A stretch of DNA of 64,000 bases, taken from contig CAJYIW010000007.1 in assembly GCA_913775095.1 (NCBI GenBank), forward strand, positions 32,001 through 96,000, written 5' to 3'. Of the stretch, positions 51,353-60,892 are shown piece after piece (positions within the stretch are counted from its first letter, which is position 1; each line of letters opens with the position of its first letter). The stretch comes from an uncultured Siphonobacter sp. (GTDB lineage Bacteria; Bacteroidota; Bacteroidia; Cytophagales; Spirosomataceae). A program made the translations under genes and the position numbers. Below the pieces are notes generated by a model, which worked only from the letters and a program-made list of their open reading frames with translations, was not told the origin of the DNA and searched no databases.

Positions 51353-52111
51353 ATGTTCTTTATCCTTTCTAAAATTTTCTTTTACCTCTTGATGCCCATC
51401 ACTTTTCTGGTGTATGGATTGGTGTGGGCCATCGTTGCTAAATCACCCCGACGCAAAAAGCAGGCGGTAGTAGCCACGCTAATGGGATTGTTTATCATGA
51501 GCAATGGCTTTTTCGTGAATGAGATAACCCGAATGTGGGAGTATGCTCCCCGAACCCTGACTGCTGAGGAAACGTATGATCTGGCCGTAGTATTAACCGG
51601 GGGAATCGCGGATAAAAAAGGCGATAACATGCATTTTGGCAACTCAGCGGACCGCATTTTGCAACCTCTGTTTCTCTATAAAGAAGGAAAAATCAGGAAG
51701 ATTCTTATTTCTGGCGGCTCAGGATCGGTATCTACTCAGGCTGATTCGGCCACGGAAGGGCTGGTCGCGGCTCATTTACTGATAACGGCGGGGGTTGCCA
51801 AAGAAGACATCTCCCTGGAAGGAACGTCAAGAAATACGCGGGAAAATGCGATGAATACCGCAAAAATCTTAAAGGGGAAGAATCAGAAAATTTTACTCGT
51901 CACTTCCGCCTTTCACATGCGTAGAGCCGTGGGCTGTTTTGAAAAGGCAAATGTAAAGGTAAGTCCTTACGCGACGGACTTCTACGCAACGAATGATGCT
52001 TACACCTGGGATCAGTTTTTAATTCCTCAGGAGTATAATCTGTTTACCTTGTATCGCGTGGTACATGAAATACTGGGTTATTGCGTGTACCGGGTGGTGG
52101 GTTACCTATAA
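51353..52111 (+). CDS. YdcF/ElyC family membrane protein (DUF218)
   Basis: A 252-residue protein with two N-terminal membrane helices (about 3-30 and 40-62) and a DUF218 domain. Seen: DLAVVLTGGIADKK, RILQPLFLYKEGKIRKILISGGSG, VAKEDISLEGTSRNTRENAM, and ILLVTSAFHMRRAVGCFEKA. ElyC/SanA relatives act in envelope and peptidoglycan homeostasis; the enzyme reaction is unknown. The frame extends to 51299; ATG at 51353 begins the first helix. Confidence 0.88.
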   Translation: MFFILSKIFFYLLMPITFLVYGLVWAIVAKSPRRKKQAVVATLMGLFIMSNGFFVNEITRMWEYAPRTLTAEETYDLAVVLTGGIADKKGDNMHFGNSADRILQPLFLYKEGKIRKILISGGSGSVSTQADSATEGLVAAHLLITAGVAKEDISLEGTSRNTRENAMNTAKILKGKNQKILLVTSAFHMRRAVGCFEKANVKVSPYATDFYATNDAYTWDQFLIPQEYNLFTLYRVVHEILGYCVYRVVGYL

Positions 52112-52150
52112 GAACTCGTGAAGAAAGAGGAACCCGCTGAGTTTCAGTTT

Positions 52151-52192
52151 CTACAAAAGAGCTGGAAGGAACACCCTTCCGCTCTTTTGTAG
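52151..52192. terminator. Bidirectional terminator between the YdcF gene and pfkA
   Basis: CTACAAAAGAGC (52151-52162) pairs with GCTCTTTTGTAG (52181-52192); after one bulged T an inner GGAAGG/CCTTCC stem closes a 5-nt loop. Confidence 0.88.
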
Positions 52193-52196
52193 ACGA

Positions 52197-53171
52197 TTAG
52201 GAAAGGATGTGAACCATTCGTAATAAATCATCCGAAATGGGTTTATCCTTGGTAATACATTCGATGAATGGCGTGTACACCAGTCGGTTATTCACGACAC
52301 CCGTCATGACGTTTTTCTGCCCACGCAGTAAGCCTTCGATGGCTCCCAGGCCCAGACGGCTCGCCAGAATACGATCCTGTGCGGAAGGAACCCCACCCCG
52401 CTGAATGTGGCCGAGCGTCGTTACCCGAATGTCCACTTCAACATCAATGCTTTTCTTGATTTTTTCGGCAATCTCCGTTGCACGGCCTTCTTTTTCGCCT
52501 TCGGCAACCACCACGATGGAAGAAGATTTCTTCTTGACAAAACCCTGTTTCAAGGTCTTGATAACAGCCGAAACGGGTTCCGAATGATCTTCCGGCACGA
52601 CAACGAACTCGGCACCGCCGCCAATTCCTGACTGAATGGCGATATACCCCGAATCGCGACCCATTACTTCAATGAAGAATACGCGGTCGTGAGAGTCAGC
52701 GGTATCCCGAATTTTATCGATGGCGTCGAGTGACGTATTGACGGCTGTATCGTAACCAATGGTATAATCCGTTCCGTACAAATCATTATCGATTGTACCG
52801 GGAGCACCTACCGTTGGAATTTTGAATTCATTGAAAAAGATCTCGGCTCCGGTAAATGTACCATTGCCTCCAATGGCTACCAGGCCTTCAATGCCCAGAG
52901 CTTTTAGGTTATTGTAAGCCTCCTGACGACCTTCTGGGGTAGTAAAACGACGCGAACGAGCCGATTTAAGAATGGTACCGCCCCGCTGAATTATATTAGA
53001 AACATCGCGGGAAGTCATGGGATAAATATCACCTTCGATCATGCCGCTGTACCCCCGACGAATCCCAAAAACTTCTACTTTATGGTACATCGCTCCCCGC
53101 ACTACTGCCCGGATACAGGCATTCATACCAGGGGCGTCTCCTCCGGAGGTAAACACTGCAATACGCTTCAT
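52197..53171 (-). CDS. pfkA: ATP-dependent 6-phosphofructokinase
   Basis: A 324-residue PfkA, which makes fructose 1,6-bisphosphate in glycolysis. Seen: the N-terminal FTSGGDAPGMNACIRAVVRG, GIRRGYSGMI, GGNGTFTGA, the catalytic loop PGTIDNDLYGTDYTIGYDTA (Asp-x-Asp), EVMGRDSGYIA, and LGHIQRGGVPSAQDR. The Gly in GGNGTF and the loop residues fit an ATP-using enzyme. The frame extends to 53183 through a TTG; ATG at 53171 is the real start. The 53172-53481 gap shows no gene. Confidence 0.96.
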   Translation of the reverse strand: MKRIAVFTSGGDAPGMNACIRAVVRGAMYHKVEVFGIRRGYSGMIEGDIYPMTSRDVSNIIQRGGTILKSARSRRFTTPEGRQEAYNNLKALGIEGLVAIGGNGTFTGAEIFFNEFKIPTVGAPGTIDNDLYGTDYTIGYDTAVNTSLDAIDKIRDTADSHDRVFFIEVMGRDSGYIAIQSGIGGGAEFVVVPEDHSEPVSAVIKTLKQGFVKKKSSSIVVVAEGEKEGRATEIAEKIKKSIDVEVDIRVTTLGHIQRGGVPSAQDRILASRLGLGAIEGLLRGQKNVMTGVVNNRLVYTPFIECITKDKPISDDLLRMVHILS

Positions 53172-53481
53172 ATTTGTGGTCAAGCCCGTGTTAAATTAAT
53201 TGGTTGTAAATGGGATTTTAAAAAATTTTCACTGGGTTCCCTCTAAACTTTCTGCAAATTTACAGCTTCTTTTACTCTATTGGCTTAATGAACTTCAAAA
53301 ATCAAGGACTTCATGGTAATTTAATAAGAAACCATCTTTTTTTCCAGAACTTTACGTACGTATGAATAAGTTTATCAGCTATTTTCAACAAATAACCCTC
53401 ATCGCTGGTTCTTAAATAAATACAAAAAAATCTTTTGCCTTTTTGCCCCTGGTGGACGCAAATGCCGTAGGGTCTGTGAAT

Positions 53482-55038
53482 ATGAAACGAGTCTTCCCAC
53501 TTTTTTTAATCTTTTTGAGTACGAGTATAGGTACGCGGGTCAATGGTCAGTTTTTGCTGGGGCAGAGTAATAGTAACTATGCTGGTGTACATGGGGTCTA
53601 CCTCAATCCAGCCATGGCTGCCGACTCCCGATACAAAGTTCAGATTCACCTGGCTGGTTTCGAAAGTTACTTTTACAACAACTACCTGGTTTGGGAGGCT
53701 CCGTATTCACCTTTCCGAATGCTTACCAACACGGTACCTTCTAAATATCGCGGACCCAACAACGGAATCCTCTTCCGGGATCAGGATTACCTTCGGGAAA
53801 AACTCAATGGTCGCGATAAGCACGTTCGGGCCGGTGCCGAAGTGCGGGGGCCGGGAGTTCTGTTCACCATTAACGATAAAAATGCGGTATCCATCAACTC
53901 CCGGCTGCGGGTAGGGGTGGCCGCAACGAATGTATCCGAGTCGGTAGCCCGGTTGTTGCGGAACGGAACCTCGAATGCCAGTCGAATTGAGCCGGAAGCT
54001 TTCGGCAGCAGTCTGGATGCCAACAGTAACGCTCTGGTTGAGTTTTCAGGAACGTACGCCCGGGTCCTGATGGATGATGAGGAAGATTTCGTAAAAGTGG
54101 GTATTACCGCCAAACGGATGATCAGTTTGCAACAGGCTCATATTCATGGCAGTAACATTGATTATCAGTATGTTGCAGACCCAAATTCTCCGGCTGGGGC
54201 CAACGTCCGGATTGATAATGTCAATGCCCGGTACGGTATGACCAATGAAGGGGCTTACACCAATGCCGGTTTTAGTCCGGCGTGGTTATTGGGAAACGCC
54301 TCGGCCGGAAGCGGCTGGGGAGCTGATCTGGGGCTGGTGTACGAGTATCGTCCTGAGGTACGGAAGTATTCGTACCGCGAGCGGGGAAAGATGCTTCGCG
54401 ACAATACCAAAAATAAATACCTCTATCGAATCAGCGTCTCCTTACTGGATATTGGACGGGTTACGTATAAAAACCCCAATTATGTCGAAGCCTATCGTCT
54501 GCAAAGGGCTGGATTACTACTCAATGAAAGTAATTTCCGGCAATCGCCCGGTTTGGAGGGGGTGATGGATGGATTAAACCAGACGCTCCGGGCGGGGGAT
54601 AATGATAAGATTTCATCGTATCATACTTTATTACCGACCCGACTTCAGGCAAGTATTGATTATCTGATCCAGGACAAAGTTTACGTGAATGCCATGCTGA
54701 TGCACGGCTTCGTTTCTAACAAGAACATTAACTTTACCATGCCTTCAGTACTAGCCGTAACGCCCCGCTACGAGGCCAAATGGTTTGAGGTAGCGGTACC
54801 CCTGGCTTTAACCGACAATTACAGTCGGCTGGCTCTGGGAATTGGGGCAAGGGCTGGCATCTTTTACCTGGGGTCGGATAACCTGCTTCCTACCTTCAAT
54901 ATCGGAAATCCGAAAGGTATGGAGTTTCACTTTGGAGCTCAGATTCCGATCTTCCGAAAACCACCCGAGTCTCAGCTGAAATGCTATCCGGAGAACGAGA
55001 AAAGGGGAATTTTCGGTTTCCTGAAGAAGAAACGATAA
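53482..55038 (+). CDS. DUF5723 family outer-membrane protein (copy 2)
   Basis: A 518-residue exported protein, paralogous to the one at 34471-35913. Seen: a signal peptide (MKRVFPLFLIFLSTSIGTRV), YAGVHGVYLNPAMAADSRYK, GAEVRGPGVLFTINDKNAVS, GWGADLGLVYEYRPE, and a barrel-like end (FHFGAQIPIF) followed by a basic tail. The gene is larger than copy 1 by about 40 residues. The frame extends to 53443; ATG at 53482 starts the signal peptide. The stop codon is part of the following terminator. Confidence 0.83.
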   Translation: MKRVFPLFLIFLSTSIGTRVNGQFLLGQSNSNYAGVHGVYLNPAMAADSRYKVQIHLAGFESYFYNNYLVWEAPYSPFRMLTNTVPSKYRGPNNGILFRDQDYLREKLNGRDKHVRAGAEVRGPGVLFTINDKNAVSINSRLRVGVAATNVSESVARLLRNGTSNASRIEPEAFGSSLDANSNALVEFSGTYARVLMDDEEDFVKVGITAKRMISLQQAHIHGSNIDYQYVADPNSPAGANVRIDNVNARYGMTNEGAYTNAGFSPAWLLGNASAGSGWGADLGLVYEYRPEVRKYSYRERGKMLRDNTKNKYLYRISVSLLDIGRVTYKNPNYVEAYRLQRAGLLLNESNFRQSPGLEGVMDGLNQTLRAGDNDKISSYHTLLPTRLQASIDYLIQDKVYVNAMLMHGFVSNKNINFTMPSVLAVTPRYEAKWFEVAVPLALTDNYSRLALGIGARAGIFYLGSDNLLPTFNIGNPKGMEFHFGAQIPIFRKPPESQLKCYPENEKRGIFGFLKKKR

Positions 55039-55085
55039 TCAATAAAAACGCCGCTCAGACTTACTGAGCGGCGTTTTTATTGATT
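55037..55085. terminator. Perfect 22-bp bidirectional terminator
   Basis: The arms 55037-55058 and 55064-55085 are perfectly complementary with a 5-nt loop (ACTTA). The left arm includes two bases of the DUF5723 stop codon. Confidence 0.92.
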
Positions 55086-55097
55086 GACAGGCAGACG

Positions 55098-55436
55098 TTA
55101 TCCCTTTACCATTCCGATTCCTGTCAGGATCAGACCGGAACCCAGCAATAGAAAAAAGGCCGGAGCCAGCCAGGTGGCCAGCGGGGCATCAATGCGAGCC
55201 TGTCCGGGCGTTTGCAGGGAATAGCGGACGGGTAAACTACGCCCTTTGATATTGGTACTGGTTATTCGCAGAGCGTAACTCTGTCCATTGACTGTGTACA
55301 CGATTCGATCTTCCTCGACTACGCCGAGCGTTCGGGCGGTGCCTTTCATCCAGTCCCAGCGTTTGTTCAGAATGGTCCAGCCAATTAAGAAGGCCATGCC
55401 TCCCAGAACGATGATGATAACTCCAAAAACAACCAT
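55098..55436 (-). CDS. Small membrane protein with two helices, unknown
   Basis: A 112-residue protein with membrane helices at both ends (MVVFGVIIIVLGGMAFLIGW; PAFFLLLGSGLILTGIGM) and a soluble beta segment between them (EEDRIVYTVNGQSYALRI...PVRYSLQTPGQARI). This layout resembles DUF3592 proteins. A GTG at 55448 would give a longer start; ATG at 55436 is preferred. It lies just behind hslU on the same strand after a hairpin. Confidence 0.68.
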   Translation of the reverse strand: MVVFGVIIIVLGGMAFLIGWTILNKRWDWMKGTARTLGVVEEDRIVYTVNGQSYALRITSTNIKGRSLPVRYSLQTPGQARIDAPLATWLAPAFFLLLGSGLILTGIGMVKG

Positions 55437-55449
55437 GGTAGGGTTCACT

Positions 55450-55475
55450 AAAAAAGGGGAATTACCCCCTTTTTT
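55450..55475 (-). terminator. Terminator of hslU
   Basis: AAAAAAGGGG (55450-55459) pairs with CCCCTTTTTT (55466-55475), directly next to the hslU stop codon. Confidence 0.85.
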
Positions 55476-56870
55476 CTAAAGAATGTATTGACTTAAATCA
55501 CGGTTCTGCACCAGTCCGGACAGCCGCTGTTCCACCAGCTCTTTGGTAACGACAACCTGAGCATTGGGTCCGATCTGGTCCGGAATGTCAAATAAGACGT
55601 CGTTCAGTAACTGGCTAACCACTGTTTGCAGACGTCGGGCACCGATGTTTTCAACTTCCGTATTTAACTGGAAAGCCACTTCGGCCAGAGCCTCAAGCGA
55701 TTCTACATTAAAGGTTAGGCCCACTCCTTCCGCCTGAAGCATTGCTTCGTACTGCTTGGTTAACGCATTGCGGGGTTCCTGCAAAATGCGTACAAAATCC
55801 ACCTGAGTCAGGGGTTGCAGCTCCACGCGAATGGGAAAACGTCCCTGTAACTCGGGAATCAGATCGCTGGGTTTCGAGACGTGGAATGCCCCGGCGGCAA
55901 TGAAAAGGATATGGTCGGTATGGATAACCCCGTACTTGGTATTAACCGTTGATCCTTCCACGATGGGAAGTAAATCCCGCTGTACGCCTTCGCGGGAAAC
56001 ATCCGGGCCGGAGCCTCCACTTTTCGCGGCTACTTTGTCGATTTCGTCAATGAAAATGATACCCAGGTTCTCGGCCTTACGGATGGCTTCGTCCTTTACC
56101 TCATCCATGTCAATGAGCTTGGCCGCTTCTTCGTCCAGCAGTATACGCTTGGCTTCCCCGATGGTTACCTTACGCTTCTTGCGTTGTTTAGGCATCATTC
56201 CGGAAATCATATCCTGAATGTTCATCATGGAATTATCGTCAATCGGACCGCCCATGACGCCAATGTTTGGTGAAGCATTCTGCTGAACGTCAATGTCGAT
56301 TTTACGATCATCAATTTCACCGGACTTGATTTTTTCCCGGAATCGTTCGCGGGTGCGTTCATTCAGTTCGGCATCCGATGCGTTCTCAATATTGTCGGTT
56401 GTGGGTGACAGCGAATGAGGATGAAAACCCGCGGGCTGTTTAACCGAAGGAATCAAAGCGTCAAGAATGACTTCTTCAACCGCCTGGGCCGCCCGTTCTT
56501 TGACGGACTCTTTTTTGGCCGCCCGAACCATGTGAATAGCCTGTTCGACCAGATCGCGAACCATGCTTTCCACGTCACGACCCACGTAACCTACTTCCGT
56601 AAATTTGGAAGCTTCAACTTTGGTGAAAGGAGCATCGGCCAGTTGAGCCAGACGGCGGGCGATTTCCGTTTTTCCGCACCCCGTGGGGCCAATCATCAGA
56701 ATATTATTGGGCATGATTTCCCGTTGCATTTCGGCGGGGGCGTTCATGCGTCTCCAGCGGTTACGAAGAGCAATGGCTACGTTTTTTTTCGCTTCGTGTT
56801 GCCCGATGATGTATTTATCCAGTTCCGCTACAATTTGGCGGGGCGTAAGAGCTTCGAGATTTTTAGACAT
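55476..56870 (-). CDS. hslU: ATP-dependent protease ATPase subunit HslU
   Basis: A 464-residue HslU (ClpY). Seen: PRQIVAELDKYIIGQHEAKK, Walker A IGPTGCGKTEIARR, the HslU-specific inserted domain (about 115-235), Walker B IIFIDEIDKVA, sensor residues LQGRFPIRVELQPL, and the typical C terminus with QNRDLSQYIL. HslU unfolds proteins for the HslV peptidase. No hslV gene is next to it in this window, unlike the usual hslVU operon. The two ends of the divergent gap to PBP2 (56871-57347) hold no clear promoter consensus. Confidence 0.96.
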   Translation of the reverse strand: MSKNLEALTPRQIVAELDKYIIGQHEAKKNVAIALRNRWRRMNAPAEMQREIMPNNILMIGPTGCGKTEIARRLAQLADAPFTKVEASKFTEVGYVGRDVESMVRDLVEQAIHMVRAAKKESVKERAAQAVEEVILDALIPSVKQPAGFHPHSLSPTTDNIENASDAELNERTRERFREKIKSGEIDDRKIDIDVQQNASPNIGVMGGPIDDNSMMNIQDMISGMMPKQRKKRKVTIGEAKRILLDEEAAKLIDMDEVKDEAIRKAENLGIIFIDEIDKVAAKSGGSGPDVSREGVQRDLLPIVEGSTVNTKYGVIHTDHILFIAAGAFHVSKPSDLIPELQGRFPIRVELQPLTQVDFVRILQEPRNALTKQYEAMLQAEGVGLTFNVESLEALAEVAFQLNTEVENIGARRLQTVVSQLLNDVLFDIPDQIGPNAQVVVTKELVEQRLSGLVQNRDLSQYIL

Positions 56871-57117
56871 TCCAATGCTGTTTTCTTTCCATGAGTCGGT
56901 ACCCTGACTCTTTCACATACTGATTTCTCCTTACAAATATTATTCTAGGGCACTGTTTCTGGTATTCATTTCACAGAATGATGTAAAAAAGTAATAATAA
57001 ATATTTCCAGATTATAAGATTAATTAATTGACTATAAGTTAGTTAATAAGATATGTTTGCGTCCATTCCGAAGCTTAGGAAAATTAGAGCAGGAATGGCT
57101 GAATCGGAAAATTTGTC

Positions 57118-57164
57118 AGGCCTTCGGGCCGATCAGGTTGGAAAAGATAAGGCCTGAGATCGGC
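57118..57164. other. Structured DNA/RNA element between hslU and PBP2
   Basis: GCCGAT (57128-57133) and CAGG pair with CCTG and ATCGGC (to 57163), with a preceding GGCC-TTCG-GGCC hairpin. A 34-codon frame (57053-57157) covers the same region but shows no conserved pattern I recognise. The rest of the 56871-57347 gap is AT-rich and empty. Confidence 0.3.
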
Positions 57165-57347
57165 AAAAGGTCAGCTTATCCGAACTTCCCGAAAATAACT
57201 TAGCCACCGGATTCGTTGGTACTTGGATAGGTTCTGCGGTAGTCAAATTAAATTTTATAAAGTTTGAACTTTATACTTGCCAAATCCTTTAAAAACTACA
57301 AATTTTGTAAAGGAAATTGACTGATTCCGGGAATTTTTCGGGGAAAT

Positions 57348-59333
57348 ATGCAAGAAGTTAAAAGAGGAATCATACAGGGAGTGGTGGTGCTCATCGCTCT
57401 GATATATCTGGCCAAATTATTCTACTTACAAGTCATTGATGAAGGGTATTCAGAAGCCGCCGTTAATAATGCCATTGAGCAGGTGGTTCAGATTCCGTAC
57501 CGGGGTCAAATTTATGACCGGAAAGGAAATCTGATTGTCTACAATACCCCGACGTATGACTTATACATCACGCCGAAAAAGGCTCGCATTCCGGACACGC
57601 TGCGTTTTTGTAACCTGTTAGGGATTACCAGAATGCAGTTCGACAGTATGTACAGTGTGGCACGAACGTATTCCAAGTTCAAGCCTTCGCTGTTCATGCG
57701 TCAGTTATCGGTGGAAGACTTTGCCCGCATTCAGGATGCCATGGTGGACTATCCGGGTTTCACGTTTGAAACCAGTGCCTTTCGTACGTATAATACCTCA
57801 GCGATGGCCAATACGCTGGGTTATGTCTCGGAGGTAAGCCAGAAACAACTGGAAGAACAGGAAGAAAAAGGGGAGCTGTACTACCGGCAGGGTGACTACA
57901 TCGGGCAGAGTGGTCTGGAACGCTATTATGAGGAAACGCTTCGGGGAAAACGTGGCGTGAAGTACATCATGAAAGATGTTCACGGAGTCATCAAGGGTCC
58001 CTGGAAGGAAGGAAGCATGGACGTTTCTCCGGTAGCGGGCAAAAACCTGTATACTTCCGTTGACATCGATTTACAGCAATACGCAGACAGTTTATTTCAG
58101 AATAAATCGGGAAGTCTGGTAGCGATTGATCCCAGCACGGGTGAAATTCTGGCGATGGTTTCCTCGCCCTCGTACGACCCCAAGCTGCTTTCGGGACGTA
58201 ATTATTCCAAAAACTATCAAAAGCTGGCTCTGAATCCCTTTAATCCGCTTCTGAATCGGGCCCTGCAGGGAACGTATCGTCCGGGGTCGACCTTCAAGAC
58301 CGTCGAGACGCTGGTGGGATTACAGGATGGAGCCATTACGCCCAGTACGGTATTAGGTCATTCAGGGATTCGGATGAATTGTCACTGCGGCAGCAGCTCC
58401 AGCTCGCTGCACCGGGCCATTCAGCTTTCCTGTAACCCGTATTTTTACCACGTTTTCCGTCGAATTATTTATAACAATGACGAAAAGGATGTTTTCAAAA
58501 AGTCGAAGGTTGGACTAACCCGCTGGCATGAACGCGTAGCCAAATTCGGGATTGGACAAAAACTCGGCATAGACTTACCTTACGAACGCAAAGGCTTATT
58601 ACCGGACGTTGAATATTACAACAAGCGTAACAAAGGGGAAAATAACTGGAAGTTCTCGAACATTTATTCCGTCGGGATTGGCGAGGGGGAGTTACTCGTT
58701 ACTCCCATCAAACTGGCTAACGTCGCGGCTATTATTGCCAACCGTGGCTGGTACATCAAGCCTCACCTGGTGCGGGCCATTGGCAGTCCCAAAGGGGATC
58801 CCTTACCTGAATTCAGGGAAAAGCACTCGGTGGACATTGATAACCGTCACTTCGAAACTCTGATTTCCGGCATGGCCGATGCCGTGAGTAATGGCACCGT
58901 CATGCGGTCGGCGGTGGTTCCTGATCTGGAGCTTTGCGGGAAAACCGGAACTTCCCAAAACCGACCCGGTCAGGACGATAACTCGGTATTTATTTGCTTT
59001 GCTCCCCGCAATAATCCCAAAATTGCCATCGCAGCCATCGTCGATTATGGACGCTGGGGAGGCACTACCGCGGCACCCATTGCCATGATGGTAGCAGAGC
59101 GATACATCAAGGGCAGCGTTTCGCACAAAGGCCTGGAACGGGAGATGATGAATAAGTATCTGCTGCGTTTACCCGAGCCTTCCAAAAAGAAGAAGATTCT
59201 GGTCAAACCGGATCCCGCTGCTCATAAAAAGCAGACGCTGATTGTTCAGAATGGCAAAGTCATTGCCGTGCCTGCCTCCAACGTAACCCCTCTCCACTTC
59301 TCCGTTCAGGAATTTCTGACGGAGTTGTATTAA
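57348..59333 (+). CDS. mrdA: Penicillin-binding protein 2 (elongation transpeptidase)
   Basis: A 661-residue class B PBP. Seen: an N-terminal membrane anchor (about 8-27), a PBP dimerisation domain (about 45-225), and a transpeptidase domain (about 240-605) with the catalytic Ser314 in RPGSTFKT (SxxK), Ser361-Asn363 in LSCNP (SxN) and Lys532-Thr-Gly in CGKTGTSQ (KTG). It cross-links peptidoglycan for rod-shaped growth together with RodA, whose gene follows after 39 bp. mreBCD are not in the window. Confidence 0.95.
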   Translation: MQEVKRGIIQGVVVLIALIYLAKLFYLQVIDEGYSEAAVNNAIEQVVQIPYRGQIYDRKGNLIVYNTPTYDLYITPKKARIPDTLRFCNLLGITRMQFDSMYSVARTYSKFKPSLFMRQLSVEDFARIQDAMVDYPGFTFETSAFRTYNTSAMANTLGYVSEVSQKQLEEQEEKGELYYRQGDYIGQSGLERYYEETLRGKRGVKYIMKDVHGVIKGPWKEGSMDVSPVAGKNLYTSVDIDLQQYADSLFQNKSGSLVAIDPSTGEILAMVSSPSYDPKLLSGRNYSKNYQKLALNPFNPLLNRALQGTYRPGSTFKTVETLVGLQDGAITPSTVLGHSGIRMNCHCGSSSSSLHRAIQLSCNPYFYHVFRRIIYNNDEKDVFKKSKVGLTRWHERVAKFGIGQKLGIDLPYERKGLLPDVEYYNKRNKGENNWKFSNIYSVGIGEGELLVTPIKLANVAAIIANRGWYIKPHLVRAIGSPKGDPLPEFREKHSVDIDNRHFETLISGMADAVSNGTVMRSAVVPDLELCGKTGTSQNRPGQDDNSVFICFAPRNNPKIAIAAIVDYGRWGGTTAAPIAMMVAERYIKGSVSHKGLEREMMNKYLLRLPEPSKKKKILVKPDPAAHKKQTLIVQNGKVIAVPASNVTPLHFSVQEFLTELY

Positions 59334-59372
59334 TAGCCTCTGGCTCTTCACCGGTACTAATAGTTTAAGAAA

Positions 59373-60656
59373 TTGGCTTCTCGCGATAATAGTATTTTAA
59401 ATCGGATTGACTGGATCACCGTAGCCCTGTATCTGGCTTGTGTGGTGATCGGCTGGCTCAATATCTACGCCGCCGTTTACAATCCCGAGCAACCCGTCAG
59501 TATTTTCAATTTTGAGACCAACTCAGGCAAGCAACTGGTGTTTGCCGGTTTTTCGGTATTGATTATTATCGCCATTCTGGTGATCGATTACCGCTTCTGG
59601 GAGACGTTTGCCTTCTACATCTACGGTTTTATCCTGCTGTTACTCGTCGGCGTTCTGTTTCTGGGAGCTGACATCAAGGGTTCGCACTCGTGGTTTAGAA
59701 TTGGCCCCATTGGCTTTCAGCCCGCGGAGGTCGCCAAGATGGCTACGGCTCTGGCTCTGGCCAAGTATCTGAGCACACCTGGAACGAATTTAGCGAAGTT
59801 TAAAGATCAGTTTACGGTGGCAATTTTCATGATCATCCCCATTTTACTGATTCTGTTATCCCGGGAAACCGGACAAACGCTGGTAATCATTGGGCTGGTA
59901 CTGATGTTATACCGGGAAGGCTTACCCGGTATATATCCCTCGATCATCATTGTTTCAGCCACCTTACTGATTCTGGCCCTGACCGTTGAAATGCTGAACA
60001 TTGCCATTGGACTGGCCGTTATTCTGGGTCTGGTCTTGTTTTTCATGCCCCGGTATCAGCGAAACCGAAAGACGTACCTCACCATGGGGCTTATTTACGT
60101 GGGTTGTCTGGCAGTGGTTTGGGCGACCGACTTTTTCATTCATAATGTACTGGCTCCTCACCAGCGTTCCCGGATTGAAGTCTTGATCGATCCCAACAGT
60201 CATAAACGCGGAGCGGGCTGGAATGTCATTCAGTCAAAAATTGCCATTGGTTCCGGGGGTATTTTCGGGAAAGGATTTTTACAGGGAACGCAAACCAAAT
60301 TCGACTTCGTGCCCGAGCAAAGTACCGACTTTATCTTTTGTACGGTAGGCGAGGAGCACGGATTCTTTGGCAGTGTACTCGTGATTGGACTGCTCACGGG
60401 CCTGATTCTCCGGCTGATCATTCTGGCCGAACGCCAGCGGGTGAAATTCGCCCGGGTATATGGCTATGGCGTCATCTCCATTTTCTTTTTTCACTTTCTG
60501 GTCAACATCGGTATGACGATTGGCCTGATGCCTGTGATCGGTATTCCGCTGCCATTTTTTAGTTATGGAGGGTCCGGCTTGTGGTCCTTTACTATTCTGC
60601 TGTTTATTTTCCTGAAACTGGATGCTCAACGCTCGCTCATCATGTCGCGGGTATAA
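59373..60656 (+). CDS. rodA: Rod shape-determining protein RodA (SEDS glycosyltransferase)
   Basis: A 427-residue membrane protein of the FtsW/RodA/SpoVE family with about ten membrane helices. Seen: GADIKGSHSWFRIGPIGFQP (with the conserved SEDS loop), PAEVAKMATALALAKYLS, RETGQTLVI, and QSKIAIGSGGIFGKGF plus GTQTKFDFVPEQSTDFIF. RodA polymerises glycan strands and works with PBP2. The start is a TTG at 59373 (MASRDNSILNRIDW); no ATG is available near the expected N terminus. Confidence 0.94.
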   Translation: MASRDNSILNRIDWITVALYLACVVIGWLNIYAAVYNPEQPVSIFNFETNSGKQLVFAGFSVLIIIAILVIDYRFWETFAFYIYGFILLLLVGVLFLGADIKGSHSWFRIGPIGFQPAEVAKMATALALAKYLSTPGTNLAKFKDQFTVAIFMIIPILLILLSRETGQTLVIIGLVLMLYREGLPGIYPSIIIVSATLLILALTVEMLNIAIGLAVILGLVLFFMPRYQRNRKTYLTMGLIYVGCLAVVWATDFFIHNVLAPHQRSRIEVLIDPNSHKRGAGWNVIQSKIAIGSGGIFGKGFLQGTQTKFDFVPEQSTDFIFCTVGEEHGFFGSVLVIGLLTGLILRLIILAERQRVKFARVYGYGVISIFFFHFLVNIGMTIGLMPVIGIPLPFFSYGGSGLWSFTILLFIFLKLDAQRSLIMSRV

Positions 60657-60688
60657 GTCAACGGTTACTCCTTGGAAGGATAAGGCAC

Positions 60689-60722
60689 TCGCCGTGATTT
60701 GCGGATACGCGAATCACGGCGA
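60689..60722 (+). terminator. Hairpin after rodA
   Basis: The arms 60689-60703 and 60708-60722 pair over 15 bp with one wobble around a GATA loop. There is no T run, so it may be a terminator or another RNA structure. Confidence 0.5.
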
Positions 60723-60830
60723 ACTATTGTTGTAGGGTATTGAAAGGGCAGGCAAAAGGAAGTGTGCCCGGAGCTGGTATGGGCCAAATAAAATGTAGGA
60801 CTTAAGAATGAATTAAAAAAGATTGTCAGT

Positions 60831-60862
60831 TTGGATAATACTAGGGCGAACGCGTAATTTTA
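60831..60862 (+). promoter_or_regulatory. Probable promoter of the MFS gene
   Basis: TTG (60831-60833), 21-nt spacer, TAATTTTA (60855-60862), one mismatch to TAnnTTTG; about 31 nt before the start codon. Confidence 0.45.
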
Positions 60863-60892
60863 GCGGCTTTTTAACATTCCCCGCATAAAATT

